Assembly: GCA_921293015.1 (NCBI GenBank) | Contig: OV121081.1 | Span: forward strand, 44,231,877-44,295,876 | Source: Phorcus lineatus | Taxonomy: Eukaryota > Mollusca > Gastropoda > Trochida > Trochidae | Length of the DNA: 64,000 nucleotides | Reading direction: 5' to 3' | In this document: positions 1 to 12,483 of the stretch, in pieces | How positions within the stretch are numbered: the first letter of the stretch is position 1 | Layout: the number at the start of each line of letters is the position of its first letter | Program-made: the position numbers and the translations under genes | Notes under the pieces: model-generated | Told to the model about the DNA's origin: nothing | The model's database searches: none | The model's input: the letters and a program-made list of their open reading frames with translations, nothing else

Positions 1-599
1 TTTACTATTTATAAAACATATGTATCATCTGACATAAGGCCAATAGACTCAATTACTTAGCGAAGACGTAATTTAACAATGTTTAAATTGAGTGCAAACG
101 AGTTCTCATGGAAATGTCCGAAGACAATGAATTACGATTTTCAATCTTTTCATTGGTAGTTGAAACAATGATGTGTGAAAAATGTGAGTCCCATTTTGTG
201 ATTGGTTCATAGCCGCATGTTAAAAAGCCTGGATACAGGCCAAATCAATTTTTGTCAAATGCGGAAGTAAATCTCTATCACATATTGCAAACATTTTAAA
301 AACATTTTCGTAAAAAAAATTTTATTATCCTGAAAATGACAAAGTCTTTAGGAAGTATGATAAGGATAAATATTTTTAACTTCACCTGGTGCAGTCTAGT
401 AACGGACATAGACTGAACAAGGCAATATATATACAATTTTTAATTATTCATATGGTGAATTCGAACGCTGATAATAGATTGTTAGACTTGCTTTATATCA
501 TACATTCTTACACCCAGGGTAATAAATTACTCTATTTTAGGGGCAATTATTGTTTTCCAATATGACCAAAATGGGTTTTTTTTACATATCACATTGACT
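1..599. other. Non-coding stretch before the LINE
   Basis: A+T-rich sequence with no open frame, splice-flanked coding block or clear repeat that I could recognise. If ARL15 starts upstream of the window, this is intron of that gene. No P-loop exon of ARL15 was found here. Confidence 0.4.
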
Positions 600-1990
600 T
601 CAATTCAATTCTTTTATTTCGGTTTGTAGGCCATCGGCCCATGTACAATACATGTTAACAATTTTTAAGATTTTGTAGAGTAGACAATAAAGTTATACAA
701 CGATAATTTATAACATGGTTAATTCGTTGACATTCTTCTATAAGCAAGCGCTTCTCTGATGAAATTGGAATATTTTACAAGGGAATATCTTCAATAACTG
801 GTTAAAATACTACGATATTGAGTAACAAAATTTAACTGACCATTTATAAGAATGTATTTATCCCTTATTACATCATAAGCATTACATTCGAACAAGAAAT
901 GTATAGCACTTTCAGTTACACCACAATCACACATTTTACACCTCTTATCTACATTCACACCTCTAATATTGCAAAGTAAAGGGAGCGAATTTAATCTAAG
1001 AAGACAAATATTTCTTCTTACAGATACTTGGTTGATAAAATTAACATAAAACTCAACATTTAAGAGTGACTTAATTTCTTTAAAGTGGATTAAACGAGAA
1101 GATATATTTATGTTACCAAAGATACGCTGTTTATCACAATCAATTACTCTATTCTTAAAATTATGAATAAATACAGAAACATCACCGACGTCTTGATTGA
1201 ACCAAACAAAGCCAAAACCATAGGAATTTAACAAATATTTAACAGAAGTAGCCCAAGTTACCCTGCCAGCTGAATCTAACTTCTTCATATGTAAGTACGA
1301 CTGTTTTGGATAGCGGTTCTCGGACATCCTCAATAATTTACACCAATAGGTAATACATCTAACATAATAATCAACATACATATTAAATCTACCACAATCT
1401 GCTAAAACTCCATTACCTGAAACTTGTTTACCAACCCCAAGAACATATTTACAAAAGTTAGTGTGAAATATTTCGACAGATTTCCTCTCTTCGAACCCCC
1501 AGACTTCAGACCCATACAATAAAACAGGCTTAACCTTAATATCAAACAATTTGAACATGAGCTTTACCGGAATATTAGGATATTTCATAAACAACGATTT
1601 CAAAGAAAACAGAGCTTTACTAGCTTTACCAACAAGAGTATGAGTACATTTTGTCCAAGATAATCTAGTTGAAAATAAAATGCCGAGATAACTATAATAT
1701 GTTGAAGCTTGTACTGGATTACCATTGTAAAACCATTTTTCATATGAACGAAGAATACCTCCATTACGGAAAACTAACACCTGAGTTTTATCCATATTAA
1801 CCTCTATACCCCAAGAACTGCAATATTTATGTAATATATTTATCTTTCTCTGCAAACCTACAACAGTATCATCAAACAAATTAAGATCATCTGCATACAT
1901 TGACTCATGAGATATGAACAAAATTGATTAGCTTTTATAGTTTTTTGATAGCAACTGTATGTACGGTAATAAAAAGAGGTATTGGAGAAG
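600..1990 (-). mobile_element. 5'-truncated non-LTR retrotransposon (LINE)
   Basis: A LINE remnant reading right to left. Its coding part is the C-terminal half of a reverse transcriptase (see the next entry). The 3' end on the - strand lies near 600, where the complement ends in an AATAAA-like string followed by short AATTG-type units, the usual tail of a jockey/CR1-like LINE. Similarity stops just upstream of the YADD box, near 1921-1990, so the endonuclease and the first RT motifs are missing. This is typical of incomplete target-primed reverse transcription. If ARL15 spans this region, the LINE sits in one of its introns in antisense orientation. Confidence 0.85.
791..1921 (-). pseudogene. 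Reverse transcriptase C-terminal fragment of the LINE
   Basis: An open frame of 376 codons. Near its start it carries the RT catalytic box YADD (residues 9-12), followed by the palm/thumb stretch with a MDKTQVLVF-type motif (about 43-51). Near its C-terminus is a cysteine/histidine cluster of the form CKMCDCG...HFLFEC, like the zinc-binding domain after RT in jockey/CR1-like LINEs. The first two catalytic aspartate motifs and the endonuclease are missing, and the frame opens on TTG rather than ATG, so this is a dead fragment. It has no internal stop, so it is fairly recent. The C-terminal Cys motif argues against a retroviral or LTR origin. Confidence 0.85.
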
Positions 1991-2359
1991 CACTCTTTCA
2001 TTGAAGGTCCATGACAAATTTCATAAATAGGCTAGGTACAAGACTCAATACATTCATGTAATCATATAACTTATAAGGTAAGCTTTGGAATGGGAATGTA
2101 TGTTTATTCTTTTTATTTCCTTTTTTGTAAAAGTGACTTAAAGTATATTTAATAATTTTTTATGTGGCTTATGAGAGCCAAATTTACCATTTGTCCTGAA
2201 GTGATGTCATAGCCCCTTTCTAGTTCCATTTTGAACTCTAAAATAACGATATTTTCTTGTTTTTAATGATATTCAAAACGACACTAAAAATGTTGAGAAA
2301 CCGAAATCATGCGTCCAATTTACGTGTTTATAAGTTATATCACTTACTTAACCCTATCA

Positions 2360-2560
2360 TTCTCTATTTGTCTCCATGTCTGCTGAAAATAAGATTCATT
2401 AACTTTTTAAGCTACGTTTCAGTCATTGGCACTCGCAAATGTCCGGTTTCCGATCACAAATTACGACCTTAACCTGTTAATTGTCACTGTTATGAACTGA
2501 TAAGCACTTAGGTTTTATTTTCAGAAAAAACGCTGCTTCTCAATAAATTACACCATTTAT
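2360..2560 (+). repeat. Dispersed repeat, copy 1 of 3
   Basis: This segment recurs, diverged, near 41100-41250 and 44560-44730. Shared landmarks in the same order are a TGTCCGGTTT-like box, CGATCACAAATTACGAC, a CTGATAAGC box and TTTTCAGAAA. It has no protein-coding character. It is probably a short non-autonomous element whose ends I could not define. Confidence 0.6.
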
Positions 2561-4084
2561 GAAGATTCACATATTTGACCCGAACAACATACTCTGTGCC
2601 CCTTTAAATAATAATGTGGTGGGGCTTATTAGGTGAGAGCGCTTATGTCAAATATATGTAATTGATGTCCACTTGTGATGCAACTTTATTCTGGTGTTAT
2701 CATATTCCAAGTGGTAAGTGGTTTGATGGGCGTGTTATATTACATATTTCCTGCTATCAGTATCCAATAATCGAGGAAGCTTGAATAATAATACACTTGC
2801 AAACAACATTATCACATAAGTAAACTCTCTCCAGAGGTCAAGGCAATATGATTTAGATATGAGATTACTACATGAACAGTGTTAAATATTTTTTAATTAA
2901 CTGAAACTAGAAGAGTTTTGTTAATTAGGGTTATACTGAATTTTGTTTTGTAATAAAGGTAATAACCAGTTCATGATGTGGAATGACAAATGATCTTTCT
3001 CTTGTCATATTAATTCTGTAATTCTTGAGCCAAGGCTGTTGAATTTTAAAAAATAACGCAACTCAGGAAATAAAATCTGTTATTCCTTGTCGCTTGTTAG
3101 TTATTGTTTAAGACATACCTTGATGTGCAAATTATAATTTGCAAAATTTGTATGTGAATATTGCTTGACCTATTACCATCATTTCATCGGCAAAATTCTT
3201 GTTGACTTCTAAAAAGCTTTTCATTTACACATTCAAGTAGATAAAAATCATTAGAATGTTAAAATATTTTTTAGATTAGGGCTACGCAATAATATTTTCG
3301 TAATTCCAATATGTTGTGGTACAGATTGTTCAATACAATTATTGCAAATTATTTTTCACATCGCAATATATTTGCATCAACTTGTTTAAGTCAATTTATT
3401 CAGAAAATTGTTCTTATTTGCTTAACAAGTAAGAAAAATTACGTTTGTGTGCTAGACTACGCGTTCGGCTGTATGACAAATGGTAGCAGACATTTTTTTA
3501 GATACATATGCCATCAAAATTTACTTACAAATTCAATATTTTTTAGTAATGGTGTAATTCTCAAAAGACCTGAAGGCATTTTATCAAATGTTTAAACTGC
3601 ATAAAGAAGTATAAAAAGTTGAATGTAGAGTTTATTCAATATATAGAGAATTACCCTAGGAACTGAGTCATATGACTTTAACGAAAAGAGTGTGAATTGT
3701 ATTATATGAAAATATGTCAGAACATATAATTCATCATATGGGTAATAAATTGCAATATTATTGCAATGCATAAGCTGTATACTGCAATATATACAATACC
3801 AAATTTGATGCTATTCTCAACCCTAGTTTAGACTTACCTTCATAAGCAGATTATTATTGCATACTTTGTAAGAATTGCTGCATATCATTGACCTATATTA
3901 AAATAAGTAAGTTGTCAACATTTTATAATTAATCACGCTTTGATCAGCGAGCCAACTGCAAAACATTTATGTACTGCAAATGTTGTTATGTAAGGAACTT
4001 TTAAGGAATAATTATAATAAATTAAATATAATAATTAATATATATATAAATATGTGAGGAATAATTATGATTTTTATTTTGCAG
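2561..4084 (+). other. ARL15 intron sequence, no gene seen
   Basis: A+T-rich sequence upstream of the first visible ARL15 exon. A 94-codon open frame at 3311-3595 has no recognisable domain and no flanking splice signals, so it looks like chance. The interval ends in a T-rich tract and the acceptor TTTTGCAG used by the next exon. Confidence 0.6.
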
Positions 4085-4144
4085 GTTTCAGTATTAAAGC
4101 ACTGATGATGGAAGATTGTATCTTAGATGTTAAAGAACTTGGCG
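4085..4144 (+). CDS. ARL15: ARL15, internal exon with switch I/II region
   Basis: A 60-bp exon between acceptor TTTTGCAG and donor GTAAAT. It enters needing one base (G) from the exon before and leaves with one base (G) for the next. It encodes (G)FSIKALMMEDCILDVKELG(G). This aligns without gaps to human ARL15 GFSIKAVPFQNAILNVKELGG, the effector region and the strand leading into switch II. ARF-family proteins have DxGGQ here; the E-L-G-G form is an ARL15 hallmark. The exon with the P-loop (GxTGxGKT) must precede it and was not found in positions 1-4084, so about 55 N-terminal residues lie outside the window. Confidence 0.9.
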
Positions 4145-4772
4145 GTAAATATTGGCTTTTTTACATGATGGTCTGAGTTTACATTCTTTTTGGAAGAATT
4201 TGCTCCAAGCAAATTACTTTTTAATAAACATTATGTTGTTATCGATTTATTTATCAATTCTTGAGTTTTGTGTGATTATGTATATAATAATGAATAAATT
4301 TATATTACATGTTGCAGTTAATTACCATTATTGAGACAGTCAAAGTTCTGCTTCATGGAGAAATTTGACAACCAACTAGAACTGGAACATGTTGGTGTAA
4401 TGGTTAGGATGCTTGCCTCTCGCTCCAAATCCTTAGTTTTAACTTCAGGGGAGACACCTAAAATTTAAGACCTGACTTTCATAATGTGTTGTATTATTAC
4501 TCTCAGGCTAAGCCACATAAGCACATTGTGCTTTGGCCACTGAGCTGTGCAAATGGGTTTCTAAATACAGGAAGGACAAATCTTTATGGTCATGCAAAGT
4601 TATGAGTAACTGCCTACAAAGTAAAATTCCTTTAGGGTAATAGTAAACATTGTATTTGCACTTAAATCAGAAATTTGATGCTGGATATTAGACGTTAAGA
4701 TTTTAATCATTATCATCATTGCACCATACGATATAGGATTTTAATGCTTAAAACAATGATATCTCCCACCAG

Positions 4773-4981
4773 GAGGAGAGAAAGTGCGTCCATACTGGGA
4801 CCGATACTACGAGGGAAGTCAAGGCGTGATATTTGTGGTGGACAGCGCAAGTTCAGATGAAGATATGGCCCTGGCAAAGGAGGAGTTCCACAAAGCACTG
4901 TCCAACCCACATCTTCAAGGGCTGCCCTTGCTCGTGCTGGCCAATCACCAGGATGCAGAGGGGGCCCGTAGCGAGGCAGAG
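4773..4981 (+). CDS. ARL15: ARL15, exon with the G-domain core
   Basis: A 209-bp exon between acceptor CTCCCACCAG and donor GTACCG; it starts in the phase left by the exon at 4085-4144 and ends on a complete codon. It encodes a stretch starting GEKVRPYWDRYYEGSQGV and continuing with the IFVVDSASS strand and LPLLVLANHQD. Human ARL15 has KYWSRYYQGSQGVIF and LILANHQD at the same places. ARL15 is a membrane-associated ARF-like protein tied to metabolic traits and magnesium transport regulation. The guanine-specificity motif NKxD of most small GTPases reads NHQD here, as in vertebrate ARL15, so this is a family trait and not decay. Confidence 0.93.
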
Positions 4982-5682
4982 GTACCGTCTCATGAAGATT
5001 GTTTCATCAGCGCAATGGCGGATCAAGGAATCTTAAAGGGAGGCGGGGGGAATGGAGAGGGGGGTAAAAAATAATTCCAAGAGGTTGGAGGAGGGTGGTT
5101 GTGGATTGTCTCCCCCCAAACCCCCCTTAACCCCCTATATCTAAATCTGGATCCGCCACTGCAGGTCTTCTGAAATCTCTTTTAATACCCCAATGGACCT
5201 TTATATCAGAATCATCCATGCTCAATTAACTTGCCCTTAATTTTGCTTAAAGGCTAAAAGACTTCTACATCCTCCGGTCATATTGGCCTTAAAAAAGATA
5301 TGTTCCAACATGCTTTTGTCTGAGTTGCAGAGGATGATATTGAAATTGACTTTGTCTGGTATGTCTGACATTATGTCATCTTAAAGTGACGTGGGGTTAT
5401 TTTTATAAAAGTTTGTTTGGCTGTTTAACTACCAAAATACCTGATACGACAAAAGTTAAAATCTTGTGTAATTTGAAAAACTGACAAATATTGGCAGAAG
5501 AATCGTAGACAATATGAATAGAAAGAATATGGAAGGTTTCCTACAAACATTGACCCAAAATTACTTTGCAAGAACCCTGAAATATGGACAACTTGAAAAA
5601 GAGGCCATGTGAGAAGAAATGACTTTTGCTTGCCTCTGTAGCAAATAACTATAAATATGAAATAATTCTATCTTACCTGCAG
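4982..5682 (+). other. ARL15 last intron
   Basis: The intron runs from donor GTACCG to acceptor CTTACCTGCAG. Apart from the small inverted-repeat element at 5013-5161 I see no gene or structured element. Open frames continuing from the flanking exons into it are read-through artefacts. Confidence 0.8.
5013..5161. mobile_element. Small TIR element (hAT-like MITE) in ARL15 intron
   Basis: The ends are inverted: the left begins CAATGGCGGATCAAGG and the complement of the right begins CAGTGGCGGATCCAG. Next to the ends are G-rich and C-rich stretches that can pair with each other. The terminus CAGTGGCGGATCC is of the CAGTG type seen in hAT transposons. I could not find a clean 8-bp target duplication, so exact ends are uncertain. 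At about 150 bp it is non-autonomous. Confidence 0.6.
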
Positions 5683-5859
5683 GTGTCCCAAATGCTGGAG
5701 GTTGAAAAAGAGATAGGGAGACGCACATGTATCGTCCAGGCGTGTTCTATCGTCAACAAGCTGCAGACTCAAGCCGGCTTTGACAAGCTCAACAAGGTTC
5801 TCCTGGGCGGCAAGCTCACAGCGGCCGAGAACGGAGTTCCTGAACCCAACAGACTCTAG
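5683..5859 (+). CDS. ARL15: ARL15, last coding exon
   Basis: This 177-bp exon follows acceptor CTTACCTGCAG and ends with TAG at 5857-5859. It encodes 58 residues starting VSQMLEVEKEIGRRTCIVQ, matching the human C-terminal segment IKKYFELEPLARGKRWILQ; the ACS box here matches the PCS box there. The last 20 or so residues are not conserved with vertebrates. The three visible exons give about 148 of the roughly 204 residues expected. A candidate poly(A) signal AATAAA lies at 6678-6683. Confidence 0.92.
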   Translation: MSQMLEVEKEIGRRTCIVQACSIVNKLQTQAGFDKLNKVLLGGKLTAAENGVPEPNRL

Positions 5860-5957
5860 TCTTTACAGGAGAATATGGAAATATCTTTACTTGGCTGCTT
5901 ACTCATAAAATAGCTTTTGTATGTTATTCACAAAGGTACAAGATATCTTTTGTTACA

Positions 5958-6360
5958 AATATTCAAACTCAAGACTGTCTTAATGACCACCACTTTATTT
6001 TCATACTATTCATCAAATAGTGTTTAGATGTTATTCTTTTTGGATTCAAATTCAAGATAATCTGAATCACCACCACACCTCAAGCTGTTCATGAAATAGT
6101 TTTGAAAAGTTTGCATGGCATCTTAATAGTCTTATATTACAAAGATTCAACTCAAGATAGTATCAATCACCACCACTTTCCAATTATACTGTTCTGTGAA
6201 TAGTCTCTGGATTTCATTGTAGGAAATACACAAATATCTTGTGATACATAAGATTGATTTGCTAACATTTCAAATCACTACCACTTTTCTCTCATATGTC
6301 ATCAAATCATGTTTGGATGTTATATGTTATCCAAAGAGACACAAGAATATTTACTTTTTT
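5958..6360. repeat. Degenerate tandem repeat (about 85-115 bp unit)
   Basis: The phrase TCACCACCACTTT, with variants, recurs near 5980, 6070, 6165 and 6280, each time followed by a CATCAAATAGTGTTT-like phrase. The units have diverged and their lengths vary. It lies just downstream of the ARL15 stop and may be part of its 3' UTR. Confidence 0.55.
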
Positions 6361-6734
6361 CCCTTTCCCATTCTCCATTCTGCGGTTGATGGTTTTGTTG
6401 TGACATATTTTCAGTCCTAGACCATCCTCAATCCTGTGTTCCTTCTAACATAAGCTATCACATCTGTGGATGTACATCAGTTTTATAACTGTTAAAATCC
6501 ACTTTGGTCGTTCAAAATCTTTGCTCTTATTTATATATTCCAAAAGTTGATCCTTCCCAGCATTTTTGTGTAGTTTCTTTAAGTAAAAAATGCTTTGGTT
6601 TTGGAATTCAATCCATTGCTTCTGTCAGTGAAATATAAGCATCTTATTCTAATGACCTGAGTTGGAAACAATCTAAAAATAAAACTTCCGTTGATTAAGG
6701 AAGCTTTAGTCACTTATTTTCATGTCTTGAGTTT

Positions 6735-7160
6735 GTATCAATTGTTTCTGTTTGTGAAATTTTCTTTGGTCCTGAGTTTGTATCCATTGCTTCAGTTTGT
6801 GAAGCATTTAACACTTATTCCTAGGTCCTGAGTATTTATCCTTTGCTTCAGTTGGTGAAGCATTTAAAATTAATTCCTAGGTCCTGAGTTTGTATCCATT
6901 GCTTCAGTTTGTGAAGCATTTAACACTTATTCCTAGTTCCTGAGTATTTATCCTTTGCTTCAGTCGGTGAAGCATTTAACACTTATTCCTAGGTCCTGAG
7001 TATGTATCAATTGCTTCAGTTGGTGAAGCATTTAACACTTATTCCTAGTTCCTGAGTATTTATCCTTTGCTTCAGTTGGTGAATCATTTAACATTTATTC
7101 CTAGGTCCTGAGTATTTATCCTTTGCTTCAGTTGGTGAAGCATTTAACATTTATTTTCAC
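6735..7160. repeat. 56-bp tandem repeat, about 7.5 copies
   Basis: The box GCTTCAGTTKGTGAAGCATT recurs at 6789, 6845, 6901, 6957, 7013, 7069 and 7125, exactly 56 bp apart. It is joined by a CCTAGGTCCTGAGTATTTAT-like phrase. Each unit contains a small palindrome (GCTTCA...TGAAGC). It has no coding character. A shorter, more diverged unit precedes it near 6680-6735. Confidence 0.9.
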
Positions 7161-7976
7161 TAAGAATGAGTATTATATTTTTAGCCATTGCTTCAGTGTT
7201 AGCATTGATAACTTTTCAAAGGACTTGTGTTTGAATCATTTGGTGCCACAACTCATATATTTGTACTTAATGCTGAATCCCATTTATGAAGCATAATATC
7301 TACAACTCTTTCAATAGTTTTTGGAAAATTAATAATTTTTTATGGGAGATTTGAATCTACTTTTTCTCAACAAGACAAATTAATTATGCAGGTTAAGTGC
7401 GTTTTCACTGTTGAAAAGAAGATTATTTGTTTTAAATCTGTGTTCCAGCAATCAAATGGGTAATAAAATTGACATACCACTCACCTACAATAATACGTTT
7501 TACTCTTGTACGGTAAGACTTTGAATTCTGAAATTTTAAAAAAAGTAATTTTATTATCCATTTCTAGTTCTTTTTGTGTATATGTTCAGTTTGATTGATC
7601 ATGCACAATGAAATAATCGAACAGCTTTAATATATTGATAACATTTGTTAATGTAAGGTCCTTGGGCACATGTACCTAAAAACTTGTACTTTTATAATTA
7701 TTTTTTTTGCATTTTAAATTTCAATCGTTTAATATGAACAATATGCATACTTTAATCATTCAGTTACATTTCAAAAGTTATTGGTGCATCATATTCTTTA
7801 GCCTCTTAGCTTTATCACGTAATCAATGCTAAAACAATGAAAGGCACAACTAATTATATCTCCTTTTGTTCTCACTTCAATGGGAACCCAGTCGGTCCAG
7901 TCCTCAAAAAACGGTCGATACGATCTGACTGACTGCCTCCTTAATGTGCTTCAAATTCAGATGTGGATACATATTA

Positions 7977-8280
7977 GATAGATAAGTTTTTACATTGAAG
8001 ACAGTTCAATTTCTTAATTCATAGCTTTTGGTAACTATAGTTTTGTATTTATGATAGATAAGTTTTCACATTGAAGACAGTTCAATTTCTTAATTCATAG
8101 CTTTTGATAACTATCGTTTTGTATTTATGATAGATAAGTTTTTACATTGAAGACAGTTCAATTTCTTAATTCATAGCTTTTGATAACTATCGTTTTGTAT
8201 TTATGATAGATAAGTTTTTACATTGAAGACAGTTCAATTTCTTAATTCATAGCTTTTGATAACTATCGTTTTGTATTTAT
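7977..8280. repeat. 76-bp tandem repeat, 4 copies
   Basis: GATAGATAAG starts at 7977, 8053, 8129 and 8205, a fixed period of 76 bp. Copies three and four are almost identical, so the array is young. Units carry the phrase TTACATTGAAGACAGTTCAA. No coding potential is seen. Confidence 0.93.
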
Positions 8281-8624
8281 GATTAATACTTAATATTAGT
8301 ATACAACTGAATTGTTGATAATTGATCATCTTTTACAATTCATCTTAAATGGATAATTATATACTAGAACAAATTCTTGTGCCAAACATGTGAGTGATTG
8401 ATTGGTATTTCACTAAAAACTATTTATGATATTATAAATACATTCCCTATGAATAGAATTATCTGTTGCAGTTCACTTATTTTGGATCTATTGAACTTGT
8501 ATTTTGATTATTTGTATTTTCTTCAGATTTTTCTCTTTATCTGATTTGTGCTGTTGAAAGGAGATATATTTACATACATGTTTCATATTTTTGTTTGAAG
8601 GTTCACAATGTACATCTAAACTTA

Positions 8625-8914
8625 TGTCAATCTCATTGAAATCAAGAATAACCTTTTGTTAGACAGATCACTAACTCCTCCCCGCATTTATGATCTGAGT
8701 ACTGCTAAATAGGGTCAGGTGACCTATGCACTCCGACCAATCAGCAACGAGGCTGGAAAGCAATAATTGTGACTTGATATTTTAGCTAGCCTCTGAGAGC
8801 ATGAAGTTATGAAATGTGGAAGTTCACATACACATGGCCACCTGACAGGACCCTAATCAAGCAGAAATGCAGTAACGAAGTGAAAGGTTCAATCTGATTT
8901 CAATGAAATTGACA
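8625..8914. mobile_element. Foldback/MITE element, about 290 bp
   Basis: The left end is TGTCAATCTCATTGAAATC and the complement of the right end is TGTCAATTTCATTGAAATC, then both arms run on imperfectly. Inside is the phrase TGACCTATGCACTCCGACCA then ATCAGCAACGAGG, which recurs near 13871-13915. No open frame and no certain target duplication. Confidence 0.6.
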
Positions 8915-9790
8915 CTGATTGTCTTACATTAGCATAGCCACTTTAATCTGACTGATGTGTTTCAGTATAGTCATTCCGATTTTCCTTATTTCATTAATTA
9001 GACTTGGAAACTGTACTTTTATTCCACTGCTTATAGAAACACTTATTGTATGACTATTCATTTCAACTCTGAAATTTGTGATGAATACTTCCATTTCTTC
9101 ATTCACATTTCACTAATGAGTTATCATCTCCTGCCACAAAGTGGAATTCATTACATTCTGTGCTTATAGAATATTTACACAATCAGTTATTTTTTTAGAT
9201 TTATCTTCTTATTTTATACAATTCTTTTATTCATAAACTTTTGTCTTGACAATATTTGCTGACAATTCTTGATATATGAATTTGTTTCTGTTTATAACGT
9301 TTCCATAGTGTGGATTTCCTTTAAGTTTATGTTATCCTTTGTTTGAAGTTTATTATCATGTCGAATGTACTGATGTCAAATTAGCTCTTAGTGCTTGTAA
9401 GGGTCATCTTAAGGCGAATGAAATAGAAAATGTTTTTTTAGGAATGGGATTATGTGCTTGCAGAACAGGTTTTTGTTATCACTTAAAAAAATAATTATCA
9501 AATTTTCGATGTAATTACTCCGAAACTAGATAATTGTCAACCAAGTATATGTACTGTGGGACAACTATTATGCCCTTTTTTATTCTGTCATTACTTTAAA
9601 CTGTATGTCTGATGATAGAAAGTTATTTTGCCATCAATATTTAATGCAATAAAAAGTAAAAATAGGTGTAACTGTGAAAAAAACTTTATGCAGCCCAAGA
9701 ATTATGTTTTCTTTGGAATTCATAACAATATTTTGATATTAACAAAAGCAATTTCCTTCTGAGAAATGAATGAACCTTGTCTTAGCAATT

Positions 9791-9949
9791 TTCTCCCCAC
9801 AGTGGTAGCTCCATTTTGCAAATAGTTTGTGTTGCAATATTTTGCCGAAAAGGGAACCTACTGGAAGCTGAAGAAAAGCTTGTATTAGAACAGAGGTTAG
9901 TATAAGAATTTTTTACGGGGCTACCTCTGTGGGTAGAGAATGTGTCTTA
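9791..9949. mobile_element. MITE family A, short copy
   Basis: The left end TTCTCCCCACAGTGGTAGCT pairs with the complement of the right end, TTCTCTACCCACAGAGGTAG. The same ends bound longer elements at 55884-56405 and about 57206-57610. The shared interior phrase is a GGGAACCTRCTGGAAGC-like box. This copy looks internally deleted. Confidence 0.65.
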
Positions 9950-12483
9950 ATTTAGCGCCCTCCAAGGTATAAACCTAGCTGAAAGTCGTGCCTTGTTCGA
10001 GTGTGTGCTATAAGTGTTTACTTACCTCACATTAAGTGTACACAGCTGTTGTATGTAGGTAATTAGCATATATATACATACACTTACCTGTTTGAGATAT
10101 GTCTTCATCTTAATTATTGTACTGAAGTATTGTCATGGAACTTGATGTAAGAGGTGTTTTGAAAGAATAAAATGTAGCATAATGATAATTTGTGGCTGTT
10201 CAATGGATATGGAGTTCATTTTTCTTTTGGAGATATTGGTGATGTATATTTTTGTTAAACTTTTTAAATATTTTTTTTAATATCATGAGTCTGATAAAAA
10301 TTTATATGAAAGAAAACATTTGCTAAAATTAAATGGCAGAATTTGAATGGCGAAATCATGGCAAATTTGTAAGATTGTAAAATTTGCAAGGCCAAATCCT
10401 CTTTCAGAATATTTTTCATTGAACGAAAGAGTATGATGTGTCCCAGAACTTGTTTCATGTCTGAAATATACTTAAAAATGTGAACGTCTTTTAGACTTTG
10501 TCCACTTTTATTAATCTCAGCTTATATGAGATGCATTAGGTCATCCAGATTGACTTATGTCTTAATATGATTGATGTGAGAGCTATAATGACAAGATTTT
10601 GATATCCTGATAGGTTTAACAGCATCTATGAAATAAATGACAGTTTTGTTATGTCTAAGATTTTATAACATTATGATGCCCAATGATTTGGTTTTATCAT
10701 GTATAAAACATTTTACTGTTGAAAATTATTTAATTGAAATATTGAATATTGAATATTTTATTGAAAACTATCATCAAATTGCTGCATCAAATTGAATCCT
10801 TTCTAAATATTGTTGAATCATGAATTTCACCCATTGTTTATTTATACATTTGATATTTGAAGTTGTTTGGTTTAAACTAAAGGTTGTTAAATCTATCTTT
10901 GTATATTTAAGATTTCATTAAAAAGAAAGAAAATGTTGATATTGGCTACTATCTTAACTTAAGATCAACAGAGTGGATGATTCTCCATGCAAAATACCTG
11001 TAATTTTACATGAATGTACTTCCAGTATTAATCAACATGTACAGAGTTATCTCCCTTGCACTGTCAATTCATTCATATGTTCTCGAATGCAGCAAATGTT
11101 ACTTTTATCAAGTCTTACCCTTAGACTGATTAATATTGTAAAAATAACTACCGTTAATCAAACTTTTTATATAAACCTGATCAATTTTGGGTATTTTTTG
11201 TATGAATTCTTTTTAATCATAGTCAATCAATCTCATTGAGATAAGATTTAACATTGGCACTTTATTATATATACAACACTAAATTGCTCTTATATGATCT
11301 CAGGCAATCAATAGTAGTACCGGTGACATGATGCCCCGAAATGACCAATTAACAATGCACAGCATTAAATCATTCCACCACACAGTGCTAAGCTATTTTG
11401 TAAGTATTGTCAGGGCACTTTGTTGACATATTGAGCTGCTGGTTTAGTCAGTTTCTTGGCCACTAGGATATGCACTCTCACCGCAAACTATCAACTTTTG
11501 ATGTCAAATAGCATATTAAAAGTTTTATTTAAAAAATGTGAGTGAGTTTAATGAGGGTTAAGTAGCAAGCTGTTTGATTCATCCAATGCCGGGTTTAACA
11601 ACTGAATTGGCCTTCTACTGTTTGCTATCCACTAATAAAAAAGTGTATTGATGTTAAAAAGCACATAGAAAGAGTCCAAAAAAATGTGAGTGATAGATCT
11701 AATTTCAATGAGATTTATTTTCCCAGTGGTTTATATGTGATATTGTTTTGTTGTATTTATATTGTTTATTTCCTCTTATTTCAATCATCTTATGTCAATC
11801 TTTCAAATGTATTCCTTGTATTCTGTAACCTTTTTTAGATCATTTTATTTGTTCTGTTTTATCTATTATGCATCCTACTCAACTTAGATCACTAGTCAAT
11901 GTTTTGATTTGTTTATTTTTGACAGTGGCCATGGAACATTTTTTTTTTCTCAATAAAAACTTAAGATAACAATGAAAAGGATGAGAAAGTAAAAAGGAAT
12001 AAGTTTGTTTGAAAATTCATACTGATTCACAATCATCTGTACTGTTTTACTGGACTAAAATTATATGCATGACTAAAAATATATGCATGACTTATGGAGA
12101 CATTTTTTTATACTACCAAATTTTCTTTTTTTCAACAATGAAATGTTCCTACTCTTGAAGTTAATCTGAATAAAGAAATTATGATTTTAAAATTCCCTCA
12201 AATACCACACTAAATATTAATTTTATCTGTCGGTTAATTTACAATTTATTTGTTTTAGTCTGTTGCAGGAATGTTGAATTAAATGAATTGGTTCTTGACT
12301 CTACCAGACACTGTTTATTCTGGGAAGTATTTGCTTAATGATGTATTTCATAATAAAATGCATTGCTTGACTAGAAATTGTTTCTTTCTCAGTTAATTCC
12401 TTGTTTCATATCACATTGTCTTCATCATGGGCAATGATGAACGAATTAATTCCAATTAATGCTTTTGTTGCCTTATGAAGTAA
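9950..12483. other. Intergenic DNA, nothing recognised
   Basis: A+T-rich sequence with homopolymer T and A runs and scattered short open frames. The longest, 10973-11239, is 88 codons and begins on an ATG-poor stretch with no recognisable domain and no splice context. I see no gene here. Confidence 0.5.

Noticed and set aside
6735-7160. CRISPR-like array from the regular 56-bp spacing
   Set aside because: The whole 56-bp unit is conserved, so there are no unique spacers, and the genome is clearly that of an animal.
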